From Terriglobales bacterium (GTDB taxonomy: Bacteria > Acidobacteriota > Terriglobia > Terriglobales > Acidobacteriaceae), in contig DATMXP010000024.1 in assembly GCA_035561515.1 (NCBI GenBank), positions 226,458-290,457 on the forward strand: a stretch of 64,000 nt of DNA, written 5' to 3'. This document shows, piece by piece, positions 36,386-46,134 of the stretch; positions within the stretch are counted from its first letter, which is position 1; each line of letters starts with the position of its first letter. A program made the position numbers and the translations under genes. Under the pieces are notes generated by a model. It made no database searches. It saw only the letters and a list, made by a program, of their open reading frames with translations, and had not been told where the DNA came from.

Positions 36386-36420
36386 TTCCCAAAATGGGAA
36401 CTATCGCCTCACGATATCGT
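36386..36420. promoter_or_regulatory. Two palindromes upstream of the zinc-ribbon gene
   Basis: TTCCCA-AAA-TGGGAA at 36386-36400 and the perfect palindrome ACGATATCGT at 36411-36420 lie 90-120 bases before the next start, followed by AT-rich TTAGTTATAG. They look like operator sites; no terminator T-run is present. Confidence 0.35.
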
Positions 36421-36507
36421 AACTTTAGTTATAGCGGCAGAGTTATGGCATACCATTGCAGCAAGCAATGTGCTCTAACCTCTGTCAAGAAGGTAAGGGA
36501 CTAGATA

Positions 36508-36819
36508 ATGCATTTTGCTCACATCGTATTTGGCTGGGTTGGTCTTGTGGTCGCTGCGTACGAGAAGAGGAATTTTCATACCAGGGTATGTCGTTGCGGG
36601 GCGGTCGCGACCGGGGCTTGCCCGCAGTGCCGTAAATCATTCTGTGAGAAGCACGCTGGCTTTGAATTGCTATGTGACTCCTGCACCAAGTACTGGAATA
36701 AATACGGCATCATTGATGGTCCTCCGAAGTCGCAACACTCCGCCATCGAACCATCCAATGTAAGTAGAGAAAACTCGGAGGCTTTCCAGGAAGACACGGA
36801 ATTGCATTCCGTTCCGTAG
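36508..36819 (+). CDS. Small cysteine-rich zinc-ribbon/B-box-like protein
   Basis: The protein has 103 residues. A hydrophobic start (HIVFGWVGLVVAAYE) precedes a Cys/His cluster: CRCG, then CPQCRKSFCEKHAG and LCDSC. The layout, C-x-C, C-x2-C, C-x2-H and C-x2-C, resembles a B-box or treble-clef zinc module. The C-terminus is polar and acidic. It may be a membrane-tethered zinc protein. No family name is certain. Confidence 0.6.
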   Translation: MHFAHIVFGWVGLVVAAYEKRNFHTRVCRCGAVATGACPQCRKSFCEKHAGFELLCDSCTKYWNKYGIIDGPPKSQHSAIEPSNVSRENSEAFQEDTELHSVP

Positions 36820-36830
36820 ACAGGGACGAG

Positions 36831-37571
36831 CTAGCGGCTCGCCACCGTCTTCGCCAGTCCTGAGGCTTTTCGGAACCACGGGCGGTCACGCCGTTTCTGG
36901 AATCCCGGCATCGTGCGTTTTTTGTTGGCGATACGCTGGGTCCACTCCGCCGCTTCAGCGGTACGTCCTTGCGACGCGAGGAAAGCGGCGTAGTAGTACT
37001 GAATCTCCGTCGCCGTGGACACGTTCGTCACGCGCTCGAACATGGCCTGGGCTTTCTCCGCCTGGCCGGTCTTCGCATATGCGTTTGCCAGCAGTCCCGC
37101 AGCACGATGGAAGTCGTACTTCGGATCTTGCGTCACCACTCGTTCAAGGTCAGCGATAGCAGCCGTCGAATCACCCAATTCGATTTCCGCCAGCGCACGG
37201 CGGTAGAAGGTATCCACGGAGTCGGCACGCGAAGCGATCGCACGGTCGAAACATTCTTTCGCCTTTCTGGCCTTCCCGTCTTCCAGATACAACGCGCCCA
37301 ATTCTTCGAGGTTCGCAGGAGCCGGATTGTCATGCACCAGCGCCTCCAGTTCGTGGATGCGTCCGCGCCGTGGAAAGAATTTGAAACTGTCCCGCAGGAG
37401 TCCCGCGTCGGGGATTACCTCGACCACAATGTAGACGAGTGCGCCGAGTCCGCCGCCGAACAGAACGATCCACAACCAGTATCCGTCGGGGCGGCGACGT
37501 ATGAAGTGCACGATCGCAATCGCCTGCAGGATGATGCCGTAGGGGTAAAAGATCGAGTAAAAGATTCCCAT
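36831..37571 (-). CDS. Membrane-anchored tetratricopeptide-repeat protein
   Basis: The protein has 246 residues. Two N-terminal membrane segments (about 5-25 and 32-52; YWLWIVLFGGGLGALVYIVV) are followed by TPR units: LEELGALYLEDGKARKAKEC, DTFYRRALAEIELGDSTAAI, AAGLLANAYAKTGQAEKAQA and QYYYAAFLASQGRTAEAAEW. The N-terminus resembles the PLDc_N/DUF-type membrane start. It probably scaffolds a complex at the inner membrane. Confidence 0.75.
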   Translation of the reverse strand: MGIFYSIFYPYGIILQAIAIVHFIRRRPDGYWLWIVLFGGGLGALVYIVVEVIPDAGLLRDSFKFFPRRGRIHELEALVHDNPAPANLEELGALYLEDGKARKAKECFDRAIASRADSVDTFYRRALAEIELGDSTAAIADLERVVTQDPKYDFHRAAGLLANAYAKTGQAEKAQAMFERVTNVSTATEIQYYYAAFLASQGRTAEAAEWTQRIANKKRTMPGFQKRRDRPWFRKASGLAKTVASR

Positions 37572-37609
37572 GGGATTAACGCGCGTATTGTAAACGCAAA
37601 CTCGCCAAA

Positions 37610-38155
37610 TCAGTCCGCACAGAGGTAACTGTTCGGCTCCTGCTCCGGTGTGACAATTCCCTCAGGAGCCACTCCGCCGTTGTACTCCAGCATCCTGTTC
37701 TTCCATTTCAGGAATTCGGTAATCGTCTGCGGCTCGATCCGGACCTCGACCCGGCGCAAACTGGCCAGCAGCAGGTTCATTTCGTTCATCAGCCCGTCGG
37801 GTGATCGTTGGCTCTGGCGGGCCGGTTTCACAAGCAAAGTGACCGTGCGGTTATGATACTCAAGCAGTCCCCAGCCTTTTGGCAATTCCTCCGGGCGAAT
37901 CACTCCTCGCGGAGCCAGGTACAGTCGTTCACAACCCAACGCAATCTCGGGTTTCACGCGCCACGGCTTTGCCCGATCCGCAAGGAAATCAGCGCGCGAA
38001 ACCTTGCATTCCACCACCACCGAGCGGCACTTCCCTTTCCAGCCGATCGCGTCCGGCATCTCCCCGCTGGAACACTGTTGTTCCGACAGAACAATCCCGC
38101 AGCGATACCGCCTCAACCACTGTTCGGCGACCTTCACCAACTGCGCGTGAGTCAT
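37610..38155 (-). CDS. MmcB-like DNA repair/endonuclease-fold protein
   Basis: The protein has 181 residues from ATG 38155 (MTHAQLVKVAEQWLRRYRCG), chosen because the family N-terminus begins with this helix; ATG 38209 is possible but would overlap the next gene, and neither start has a clear ribosome-binding site. The core GEMPDAIGWKG, VVVECKVSRADFLAD and CERLYLAPRG matches MmcB, a PD-(D/E)xK-type fold with the D...E-x-K catalytic set. In Caulobacter MmcB generates substrates for translesion synthesis. The C-terminal 80 residues are longer than usual. Confidence 0.7.
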   Translation of the reverse strand: MTHAQLVKVAEQWLRRYRCGIVLSEQQCSSGEMPDAIGWKGKCRSVVVECKVSRADFLADRAKPWRVKPEIALGCERLYLAPRGVIRPEELPKGWGLLEYHNRTVTLLVKPARQSQRSPDGLMNEMNLLLASLRRVEVRIEPQTITEFLKWKNRMLEYNGGVAPEGIVTPEQEPNSYLCAD

Positions 38156-38195
38156 AGAGGAGTTTTTAAACCGGAGAGAACTTGGAAGGAAGTCC

Positions 38196-38351
38196 CTATT
38201 CGGCTTCATCTTCGCCGCGATAAGGACAGTGTCGGCAGCTCTGCCAGCAACAGGTGCCCCTGCGCTTCAGGTAATCGGCCGTGAAAACCCACTTTCCGTT
38301 TTCTACGTAATAGTCGAGACCTTCGATAAGAGGCTGCTGGGATGTGTCCAT
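38196..38351 (-). CDS. DUF5522-like small cysteine-rich protein
   Basis: The protein has 51 residues, starting at the ATG complementary to 38349-38351 (MDTSQQPLIEGLDYYVENGK). It continues WVFTADYLKRRGTCCWQSCR and HCPYRGEDEAE. This is the DUF5522 pattern: YY-ENG--VFT--YLKRG-CC---CRHCPY. The three cysteine blocks probably bind metal. It lies just upstream of the MmcB-like gene on the same strand. It is easily missed because of its size. Confidence 0.8.
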   Translation of the reverse strand: MDTSQQPLIEGLDYYVENGKWVFTADYLKRRGTCCWQSCRHCPYRGEDEAE

Positions 38352-38393
38352 CGTGATTCTCAGTTTACCAGCAGCCTTTTGGGGTGCTGATGC

Positions 38394-38729
38394 TCAGCTT
38401 GCAGCGATGATTTTGCGCAGTGATTCGTAATCTTCGTCCGCCAGTGCGACGAACCGAAACGGCTGTACCCACCCATTTACCGTCTGCGATCCTGGCAGCA
38501 GTTCAGCGATCCCCCGGATCGTTCCGGAGTCGCTGCCGATCCGAAGTTCAACCAGCGATCCTGGCTCAACCGCCCTCGAAGTCTGCGCACGGCCTCCCGT
38601 CGCGGAAAGCACATAGAGGTTGCCGCGGATAATCCCTTTGTCATCCACGCGAAAATCAATGGACGCCGGCCGTCGGAGGCTAACTCTTGCAGCCCTGACG
38701 GAGGAGTTCGTCTGGGGGAAATGAGCCAT
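38394..38729 (-). CDS. PilZ-like domain protein
   Basis: The protein has 111 residues. A basic start (VRAARVSLRRPASIDFRVDD) is followed by a beta-barrel stretch with NLYVLSATGGRAQTSRA, resembling the (D/N)xSxxG motif of PilZ domains, then SLVELRIGSDSGTIRGIAEL and QPFRFVALADEDYESLRKII. PilZ proteins bind cyclic-di-GMP through an R-x-x-x-R plus the DxSxxG motif. The first motif is degenerate here (RVSLRRP), so binding is uncertain. Confidence 0.65.
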   Translation of the reverse strand: MAHFPQTNSSVRAARVSLRRPASIDFRVDDKGIIRGNLYVLSATGGRAQTSRAVEPGSLVELRIGSDSGTIRGIAELLPGSQTVNGWVQPFRFVALADEDYESLRKIIAAS

Positions 38730-38930
38730 GCACGGACTATCTCATGCGTAAGTAATTGGCTGCCAGTTACTAAGGCCCATGTGGAAAAAGCCATGGTACA
38801 ACCGGGCAGGTACCCGGCCGTGTATTGGTACAACGACCACCCGATTCCAACGCTATTCGCGTTTCACCTTGCCGTTAGCTTTGTGACGTAAGTCCTTACC
38901 TGTGGCCACATTTCACGGGTAGGCTACACG

Positions 38931-40049
38931 GTGTCCATGCGGCCCCGGCTCTCCGACTCCGACATTCCATCTTCGTACCTGCCCACCCTCGATGGCTGGC
39001 GTGGCGTAGCCATCTTGCTGGTCTTGTTTTGCCACGTCCATTTCAGCGGCAACTGGTCTCGGCTCGCCCAGGAATACAGCGCCCTGGCAGTAGACCTTTT
39101 CTTCGCCATCAGCGGACTTCTGATCACCGATCGCATGCTCCAGGAACATGCTCAAACTGGACGCATCAGCCTGCGCGGCTTCTACATCCGTCGAGTGTTC
39201 CGCATATTCCCTGCGGCGTTCTTATTCTTAGCCGCGGTCTCCTTGCTTTGCTGGCTCGGCTTGGTGCCGGCAAGTCGCGTTCAGTTGCTTTCTGCCGCAC
39301 TGTTCTTTCGGAACTACTACTACGCCGTGGCTCCCGACGGTTGGTTCACCGGGCACTTTTGGTCGCTGTCCGTAGAAGAGCATTTCTATTTCTTTTGGCC
39401 TTGTCTGCTGATCCTGATGGGAGTCTCCCGTGCCCGCCGAATTACACCGTGGATTGCAGTCGCCGCTGCCGCATGGCGCACGCTGGATAGTCGTTGGCAC
39501 TTCGTCTCCGCACCAAGCCTCATCAACGTTCTCACACGCACAGACTACTGTGTTGACTTCCTGTTATGGGGTTGCGTTGCCGGCTTGCTGCTTCGTCGAG
39601 AGCGTGCCCAGATGTTATTACGCCGCCTGATCCCCGCGGCTTGGCCCGCCATTGGGATCGTGTTCCTCCTCCTGCTGGTAACCTTTCGACCGAAAGGCAA
39701 CATCGCTGCCATTGCCCTGCTGATGCCCACATTCCTGCTCGCTACCCTCCTCCACCAACGCAGTTGGCTTGCCAGGATGCTGGAATCTCTGCCGATGCGA
39801 TCCGTCGGACGAATGTCCTACAGCCTTTATCTGTGGCAACAACTCTTCTTGATCAACGGTCGTACTCCAACGCTCGGACCGCTACAGTCGTTTCCGCTGA
39901 ATCTCGTCATCCCCATCGCCCTTGCCTGGTGCTCACATACATTTCTTGAGGAACCCCTGCGACGCTACGGTAAAAAGCTCGCCTCCAGAACAAACACGGA
40001 TAAGACCATTGAAACCCTTCCTCTTGGCGTGGCACAAACAGCGGACTAA
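38931..40049 (+). CDS. Acyltransferase 3 (OafA/YrhL-type) membrane protein
   Basis: The protein has 372 residues; start GTG 38931 or ATG 38937. It has about ten membrane segments. The family start LDGWRGVAILLVLFCHVHFS carries the catalytic His, followed by the RRVFRIFPAAFLF R-x-x-R motif, SLSVEEHFYFFWP and the C-terminal GRMSYSLYLWQQ. These enzymes O-acylate sugars of LPS, exopolysaccharide or peptidoglycan at the inner membrane. No polysaccharide genes flank it. The C-terminus is polar. Confidence 0.9.
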   Translation: MSMRPRLSDSDIPSSYLPTLDGWRGVAILLVLFCHVHFSGNWSRLAQEYSALAVDLFFAISGLLITDRMLQEHAQTGRISLRGFYIRRVFRIFPAAFLFLAAVSLLCWLGLVPASRVQLLSAALFFRNYYYAVAPDGWFTGHFWSLSVEEHFYFFWPCLLILMGVSRARRITPWIAVAAAAWRTLDSRWHFVSAPSLINVLTRTDYCVDFLLWGCVAGLLLRRERAQMLLRRLIPAAWPAIGIVFLLLLVTFRPKGNIAAIALLMPTFLLATLLHQRSWLARMLESLPMRSVGRMSYSLYLWQQLFLINGRTPTLGPLQSFPLNLVIPIALAWCSHTFLEEPLRRYGKKLASRTNTDKTIETLPLGVAQTAD

Positions 40050-40052
40050 ATA

Positions 40053-40081
40053 GAAAAGGCCCAGCATTCCTGCCGGGCCTC
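40053..40081 (-). terminator. Terminator of ppdK
   Basis: On the minus strand AGGCCC/GGGCCT with an inner GC-rich loop is followed by TTTTCTA, 16 bases after the ppdK stop. It also lies just after the convergent acyltransferase gene. Confidence 0.65.
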
Positions 40082-40096
40082 TCCGTCAACTTCTTG

Positions 40097-42844
40097 TTAC
40101 TTTGTGCGTCCTGCTTCGGCTCCGGAGTGGGTCTTCGCGTAAGCAGCCTGAGCGGCAGCCAAACGCGCAGTCAACACGCGGAACGGAGAGCACGACACGT
40201 AGTTCATGCCGACCTGGTAGCAGAACTCGACGGACGACGGTTCTCCACCATGCTCGCCGCAGATGCCAACCTTCAACTTGGGATTGGTCTTGCGGCCCTT
40301 CTCGACGCCCATCTTCACCAACTGTCCCACTCCTTCGCGATCGAGCACCGCAAACGGATCCTGCTTCAGGATGCCTTCGCTGACATACGACGGCAGGAAC
40401 TTGTTGATGTCGTCACGCGAGAAGCCAAACGTGGTCTGCGTCAGGTCGTTGGTGCCGAACGAGAAGAACTCGGCTTCCTTCGCGATCTCATCCGCAACCA
40501 GGGCAGCGCGCGGCAATTCGATCATCGTTCCGACCATGTACTCGACCTTCCGCTCCTTCTCGGCGAACACTTCTTCCGCCACACGACGCACAATCGCCGC
40601 CTGGTTGGCCATTTCCTTCAGGCCGCCCGTCAACGGAATCATGATTTCCGGCAGAACCTTCACGCCTTCCTTGGAAACCTGAACTGCAGCTTCCAGGATC
40701 GCGCGCGCCTGCATCTCGGTGATTTCCGGATACGTGATACCGAGGCGGCAGCCGCGATGTCCCAGCATCGGGTTCAGTTCGTGCAGGTCATTGACGCGCT
40801 TCAGGAGCGTCTTCAGTTCCTTCAGCTTCGGTGACTTCGGCTTCGTCGCTTCGAGCACGGCGATCTGAACCATCAGGTCTTCACGGCTCGGCAGGAACTC
40901 GTGCAGCGGCGGATCCAAGGTGCGGATCGTGACCGGGAATCCGTCCATCGCGCGGAAGATACCGACGAAGTCGGCACGCTGCATCGGAAGCAGCTTCTTC
41001 AGCGCGGCGCGGCGATCTTTCTCGGTTGTCGCGAGAATCATGGCGCGCATGTGGTTGATACGGTCCTCGGCGAAGAACATGTGCTCGGTGCGGCACAGCC
41101 CGATGCCTTCCGCTCCGAACGCACGCGCTTGGATCGCATCACGCGGAATGTCAGCATTCGCGCGCACGCCGATGGTGCGGTACTTCTCCGACCAGTCAAA
41201 CAGCTGCTTCAGCATCGGATCGTCAGGCGACGCCGGCAGCGTGTTCAGTTTGCCCTTGATCACGCGCCCAGTCGTGCCGTCGAGCGAAATCCAGTCGCCT
41301 TCCTTGAAGGTCTGGCCTTTCACCTTCATTTCTTTCGTCTTCTCATGGACGTCGATATCGCCGGCGCCGGCCACGCAGCACTTACCCATGCCGCGCGTTA
41401 CAACCGCCGCGTGCGACGTCATGCCACCGCGCGACGTCAGAATGCCCGCCGCCACTTCCATTCCAGCAATGTCTTCCGGAGTGGTTTCAGCACGAACGAG
41501 AATCACGGGATTCCTTTTCGCCCCGTGTCCAGCTTTCTTCACCGCTTCTTCGGCCGAGAACACAATCTGTCCCACAGCCGCACCCGGAGACGCCGGAAGT
41601 CCAGTCGCGAGCACTTCGATCTTCTGGGATTTTTCGTCGAGGCGCGGAACCAGGAAGTCGTAAAGCTGGTTCGGCTCAACGCGCATGAAGCCTTCTTCCT
41701 TCGTGATAAGGCCTTCGTTCACCATGTCGATGGCGATCCTCACCGCGGCCAGTCCGGTACGCTTACCGTTGCGGGTCTGCAACATGTAGAGCTTGCCTTC
41801 TTGGATCGTGAACTCGAAGTCCTGCACGTCGCGGTAGTGCTTCTCGAGCCGCGTGGTGATTTCGCGGAGCTGGTTGTACGCTTCCGGATTTACGTTTTTC
41901 AGTTCGGAAATGTGTACCGGAGTGCGCACGCCGGAAACCACGTCTTCGCCCTGCGCGTTCATCAGGAACTCGCCATAGAACTCGTTCGCGCCGTTCGCTG
42001 GATTGCGTGTGAATCCGACGCCGGTGCCGCTGGTTTCGCCGAGGTTGCCGAACACCATCGCCTGAACGTTTACGGCCGTTCCAAGCATGTCGTCGATGTT
42101 GTTCATACGGCGATAGTGTTTCGCGCGGTCGTTGTTCCAGCTTCTGAAAACGGCGTCACGCGCCATCGCAAGCTGTTCGACCGCATCCTGCGGGAACTCT
42201 TTCTTCGTTGCCTTCTGCACGACCTTCTTGTACTCGGCGATAACTTCTTTTAGCGCCTTCGCGTCGAGGTCGGTGTCGAGCTTCGCCTTCTTCTGCTTCT
42301 TCTTCGCATCGAAAACTTCGTCAAACGCGTGCTTCGGAATCTCGAGCACCACGTTGCCGAACATCTGGATCAGTCGGCGATAGGAGTCATATGCGAAGCG
42401 CGGATTGTTCGACTTCGTGGCGAGCGCTTCAACCGACTTGTCGTTCAGGCCCAGGTTAAGGATCGTGTCCATCATGCCGGGCATCGAGAACTTGGCGCCG
42501 GAACGCACGCTGACCAGCAGCGGATTATCGTTCGCACCGAGTTTCTGGCCTTGCAGTTCTTCAAGCCTGCGGACCGCTTCCTTCATCTGCCGTTCAATTT
42601 CTTCCGAGGTCTTGCCCGTCTTCATGAACTCGCGGCACGCCTCGGTCTGGATGGTGAATCCGGGAGGCACCGGAAGTCCTGCGTTCGTCATCTCGGCCAG
42701 GCCCGCGCCCTTTCCGCCGAGGACATCCTTCATCTTGCCGTCGCCTTCGGCCTTACCGCCGCCGAAGAAATACACATACTTGGCTGTCGATTGCTGTGCA
42801 GTTGCCATTTTTTCAGTCTCAACTTCCGGAAATGTAGTTGCCAT
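40097..42844 (-). CDS. ppdK: Pyruvate, phosphate dikinase
   Basis: The protein has 915 residues. The N-terminal ATP-grasp domain (KYVYFFGGGKAEGDG, DVLGGKGAGLAEMTNAGLPV, PPGFTI) is followed by the swivelling phosphohistidine domain with the catalytic His in GGMTSHAAVVTRGMG at about 477. The C-terminal PEP/pyruvate TIM barrel shows GIGLCRTEHMFF, MLGHRGCRLGITYPEI, SFGTNDLTQTTFGFSRDD and CGEHGGEPSSVEFC. It interconverts pyruvate and PEP using ATP and phosphate, acting in gluconeogenesis or glycolysis. AGAGGAC precedes ATG 42844; ATG 42808 is an alternative. Confidence 0.97.
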   Translation of the reverse strand: MATTFPEVETEKMATAQQSTAKYVYFFGGGKAEGDGKMKDVLGGKGAGLAEMTNAGLPVPPGFTIQTEACREFMKTGKTSEEIERQMKEAVRRLEELQGQKLGANDNPLLVSVRSGAKFSMPGMMDTILNLGLNDKSVEALATKSNNPRFAYDSYRRLIQMFGNVVLEIPKHAFDEVFDAKKKQKKAKLDTDLDAKALKEVIAEYKKVVQKATKKEFPQDAVEQLAMARDAVFRSWNNDRAKHYRRMNNIDDMLGTAVNVQAMVFGNLGETSGTGVGFTRNPANGANEFYGEFLMNAQGEDVVSGVRTPVHISELKNVNPEAYNQLREITTRLEKHYRDVQDFEFTIQEGKLYMLQTRNGKRTGLAAVRIAIDMVNEGLITKEEGFMRVEPNQLYDFLVPRLDEKSQKIEVLATGLPASPGAAVGQIVFSAEEAVKKAGHGAKRNPVILVRAETTPEDIAGMEVAAGILTSRGGMTSHAAVVTRGMGKCCVAGAGDIDVHEKTKEMKVKGQTFKEGDWISLDGTTGRVIKGKLNTLPASPDDPMLKQLFDWSEKYRTIGVRANADIPRDAIQARAFGAEGIGLCRTEHMFFAEDRINHMRAMILATTEKDRRAALKKLLPMQRADFVGIFRAMDGFPVTIRTLDPPLHEFLPSREDLMVQIAVLEATKPKSPKLKELKTLLKRVNDLHELNPMLGHRGCRLGITYPEITEMQARAILEAAVQVSKEGVKVLPEIMIPLTGGLKEMANQAAIVRRVAEEVFAEKERKVEYMVGTMIELPRAALVADEIAKEAEFFSFGTNDLTQTTFGFSRDDINKFLPSYVSEGILKQDPFAVLDREGVGQLVKMGVEKGRKTNPKLKVGICGEHGGEPSSVEFCYQVGMNYVSCSPFRVLTARLAAAQAAYAKTHSGAEAGRTK

Positions 42845-42886
42845 CTATCAGTCCTCTCTTATGAATGCCTCTCGAACTAAATACCC

Positions 42887-42920
42887 GTTAAAACAAAAGC
42901 GCGGACTTTTCATCCGCGCT
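42887..42920 (-). terminator. Rho-independent terminator of glyQ-glyS
   Basis: Directly after the glyS stop, the stem AGCGCGGA / TCCGCGCT with a 7-base loop is followed on the minus strand by TTTTGTTTTAA. Confidence 0.85.
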
Positions 42921-45068
42921 CTACTTCCGTTCCGTCACGATCTCCGAAAAATCGGCGATCGTCGAAAAATCACCCAACAGGTCTCGCAATAGCGCCAATC
43001 GATTCGCGCGCACCTGCTGGTCGTCTACCATCACCATCACCTTATCGAAGAACAGGTCCACCGGCTGCCGAACCTTCGCGATCTCCTGCAACGCGCCGAC
43101 GTAATCGCCCTTCTTCCCTGCGATCGCCGAGTTCGCATTCGCCATCACGGAAGCCAGCGCCTTCTCAGCATATTCAGTCGACACCGCCGGATCAAACGTC
43201 TCCGCTGGCGCAATCTTCTTCTCATTCGCCTGACGCAGGATGTTCTTGATCCGCTTGAACGCCGCGCCGATCGCCTGGAAATCTTCCGACCCACGAACCT
43301 GGGCCACTGCTTCGGCCCGCGCAATCGCGTCATTGATGTCGTCCGCCCCTGCCGCGAGTACCGCGTTCACCACGTCATAGGCAAACCCGCGCACCTCTCG
43401 GAGGTAGAACTCCAACCGCTCGCGGAAAAATCCTTCAATATCTGCCGTGTAGTTCTTCGACTTGAACTTCTTCTCGGCATCCGATCCAGCGTATTGCTCG
43501 CGTGCCACCCGGAACACATCACTGATACACAGGTTGAGCTTCTGCTCCGCGATGATCTTTACGATCCCGTTTGCCTGCCGACGCAGCGCAAACGGATCCT
43601 TCGACCCGCTCGGAATCAGTCCCAGCGCAAACATCCCAGCGATCGAGTCGGCTTTATCCGCAATCGATACCACGCCGCCTTCGACCGACCGCGGCACGGC
43701 ATCGTCCATCGAACCCGGCTTGTACTGGTCGTAGATGACATCCGCAATCGCGTACCGAGTCGCTTCCGGCAGCGCCGGATCCAATTGCTGCACCCGCGCA
43801 TAAAGCCCGCCGACGATGCCCTGCAACTCCGTGAACTCTTTCACCAACTCGGTCGTCAGGTCCGTCTTCGCCAGCAGTGCCGCCTTGTGAACCACGCCTT
43901 CCCGGACGAACTTCTGTTCGCGGCCGTCGTTCAACCATTCGCAAATTTGGCTCGCCAGCGCCTGTACCCGGCGTGTCTTGTCCGCGTAAGAGCCGAGGTC
44001 CTTCTGGAAAGTCACCGATTTCAGCCACTGCACGCGCTCGCGTAACGGATGCTTCTGATCCACTTCCCAGAAGAACCGCGCGTCATTGAAGCGCGCACGC
44101 AACACGCGCTCGTTGCCGTGCTGAATCAGTCCCTGCGGATCGCCGCTCGTATTCAGGACAGCCAGGAAGTGCGGCGCCAGTTTCCCGTTCGCGTCTTCGA
44201 CAGCAAAATACTTCTGGTGGTCGCGCATGACCGTGACCAGCACTTCTTCCGGCAGCGCTAGAAATTCGGGATCGAAGTTTCCTAGAATGACCGACGGAAA
44301 CTCCGTCAGGTTCACCACCGTCTCCAGCAGCTCTTTATCTTCGCGCCAGCGTGCGCCCGCGACCTTCCTCGTCGCTGCATCCAGTGCCTTGCGAATCCGA
44401 TGCTCACGTTCCGCCGGACTCGCCACCACGTTCGCCGACAGCAAACCTTCCTGGTACGCCGCCGGTGACGCCAGCTTAACCGCGCCGCCACTCAGAATCC
44501 GATGCCCTTCCGACTCATTGCCCGCTGACGTTCCAAACAATTCCATCGGAACCGTTTGCCCATCGAGCATCGCCACAACCCAACGCACCGGACGCACGAA
44601 CCGCTCCGACGTCTTCCCCGGACGCCAGTACATATTCTTCGCCCAGTACAGGCCGGCAATTTCTTTCGGCAGCGCTTCGCTCAATATCTCCGAGGCCGAA
44701 CGCCCCTTCTTCACAACCTTCGCCGACAAATACTCGCCCTTCGGCGTTGTGACCTTCTCCACCTGCGATAGGTCCAGTCCAACCTTCTTCGCAAACGCAT
44801 GCGCCGGAGGCATGGGCTGACCATCCTTAAACGCCACCTTCACCGCCGGACCCATCACCTGCTCTTCCGCATCCGGCTGCGATACCGCGATCCCACGCGC
44901 CAGCACCGCGATGCGACGCGGCGTCGAATACGGCTCCAGCGCCGGCGATCCCGACAGCCGTTCTCGCGTCAGCAGTTCGCCGACACGTTTTGCGAGTTCC
45001 TGCCGCGCGCCATCAATCATCCGCGCGGGAATCTCTTCGCAACCTATCTCTAGAAGGAAATCTGCCAT
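42921..45068 (-). CDS. glyS: Glycyl-tRNA synthetase beta subunit
   Basis: The protein has 715 residues. The family start MADFLLEIGCEEIPARMI is followed by RTPRRIAVLA-like STPRRIAVLARGI, the PTSERFVRPVRWVVAML block, and FPSVILGNFDPEFLALPEEV. The C-terminal half carries an HD-like and anticodon-binding region (DPFALRRQANGIVKI). With the alpha subunit it forms the alpha2beta2 enzyme that charges tRNA-Gly. It follows glyQ by 94 bp and precedes a strong terminator. Confidence 0.97.
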   Translation of the reverse strand: MADFLLEIGCEEIPARMIDGARQELAKRVGELLTRERLSGSPALEPYSTPRRIAVLARGIAVSQPDAEEQVMGPAVKVAFKDGQPMPPAHAFAKKVGLDLSQVEKVTTPKGEYLSAKVVKKGRSASEILSEALPKEIAGLYWAKNMYWRPGKTSERFVRPVRWVVAMLDGQTVPMELFGTSAGNESEGHRILSGGAVKLASPAAYQEGLLSANVVASPAEREHRIRKALDAATRKVAGARWREDKELLETVVNLTEFPSVILGNFDPEFLALPEEVLVTVMRDHQKYFAVEDANGKLAPHFLAVLNTSGDPQGLIQHGNERVLRARFNDARFFWEVDQKHPLRERVQWLKSVTFQKDLGSYADKTRRVQALASQICEWLNDGREQKFVREGVVHKAALLAKTDLTTELVKEFTELQGIVGGLYARVQQLDPALPEATRYAIADVIYDQYKPGSMDDAVPRSVEGGVVSIADKADSIAGMFALGLIPSGSKDPFALRRQANGIVKIIAEQKLNLCISDVFRVAREQYAGSDAEKKFKSKNYTADIEGFFRERLEFYLREVRGFAYDVVNAVLAAGADDINDAIARAEAVAQVRGSEDFQAIGAAFKRIKNILRQANEKKIAPAETFDPAVSTEYAEKALASVMANANSAIAGKKGDYVGALQEIAKVRQPVDLFFDKVMVMVDDQQVRANRLALLRDLLGDFSTIADFSEIVTERK

Positions 45069-45162
45069 CAGGGTATCTTTCCTATTTTCTTACGGACTGC
45101 GGTTTTTGGGGTGTGAGCAGGGTCACAATAACAATTGTTTATGGCGTCATAGCAGCCACGAA

Positions 45163-46128
45163 TCAGGCCCCTGTCGCGACCTTTTCCGGCTCCTTTTCGG
45201 GCTCAGGCTGCGCCTCCTGCTGCGCCACCCAGGCCTTCGCCACACCTACGGCTAATTGCCTAATCCTCGCAATCACTCCCACGCGCTCGGTCACGGAAAT
45301 CGCACCCCGCGCGTCCAGCAGGTTGAAAAGATGCGAGCACTTCAGGCACAGCTCATAGGCGCCAAGCAACGGGAACCGCTTCACATCGCCTTTTTTCTTC
45401 TGTGTCTCGGCAAACGTGGCAATCAGTTCCTTGCACTCTGTCTCGTACAGGTCCAGGTGCTTCCACAGGAAGTCCACGTTCGCCGACTCGAAGTTGTACA
45501 CCGACATCTGCAACTCATCTGCGAGCCGCACATCGCCGTACGTAAATATCTTCGACGGATCCTGCGGATCGCGCGCCCACACGATGTCGTAAATCGAATC
45601 CACATCCTGCAGAAACGCCGTGATGCGCTCCAACCCGTACGTCAGCTCAGCCGAGATCGGATCCAGGTCCACACCACCGCACTGCTGGAAGTACGTGAAT
45701 TGCGTGATCTCCAACCCGTCGAGCATCACCTGCCATCCGATGCCCCACGCGCCCAACGTCGGCGATTCCCAGTTGTCCTCTTCAAACTTGATGTCGTGCT
45801 CGCGCAGGTCAATCCCTATCGCCTCGAGCGACTTCAGGTAAAGCTCCTGCACGTCCTGCGGCGGCGGCTTCAAAATGACCTGTAACTGCGTGTGCTTATA
45901 AAGACGGTTCGGATTCTCGCCATATCGTCCGTCCGCCGGACGCCGCGACGGCTGCACATACGCCACCTTGTACGGCTGCGGTCCCAGCACGCGAAGGAAT
46001 GTCTCCGGCGCCATCGTTCCCGCGCCAACTTCCAGATCGTACGGCTGCTGCATCACGCAGCCGCGCTCCGCCCAAAACTGCTGGAGCCGAAGGATGATTT
46101 CCTGATATGTAAGATTGCTTTTCGCCAT
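45163..46128 (-). CDS. glyQ: Glycyl-tRNA synthetase alpha subunit
   Basis: The protein has 321 residues. The family signature is present from the start: [77 protein letters not shown], and [20 protein letters not shown]. This is the catalytic class II core of the heterotetrameric GlyRS. The C-terminal 30 residues form an extra A/E/P-rich tail. First of the glyQ-glyS pair. Confidence 0.97.
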   Translation of the reverse strand: MAKSNLTYQEIILRLQQFWAERGCVMQQPYDLEVGAGTMAPETFLRVLGPQPYKVAYVQPSRRPADGRYGENPNRLYKHTQLQVILKPPPQDVQELYLKSLEAIGIDLREHDIKFEEDNWESPTLGAWGIGWQVMLDGLEITQFTYFQQCGGVDLDPISAELTYGLERITAFLQDVDSIYDIVWARDPQDPSKIFTYGDVRLADELQMSVYNFESANVDFLWKHLDLYETECKELIATFAETQKKKGDVKRFPLLGAYELCLKCSHLFNLLDARGAISVTERVGVIARIRQLAVGVAKAWVAQQEAQPEPEKEPEKVATGA

Positions 46129-46134
46129 TTGCTT

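Noticed and set aside
40901..42253. 450-residue open frame opposite ppdK
   Set aside because: Shadow frame; no family features and a certain gene on the opposite strand.
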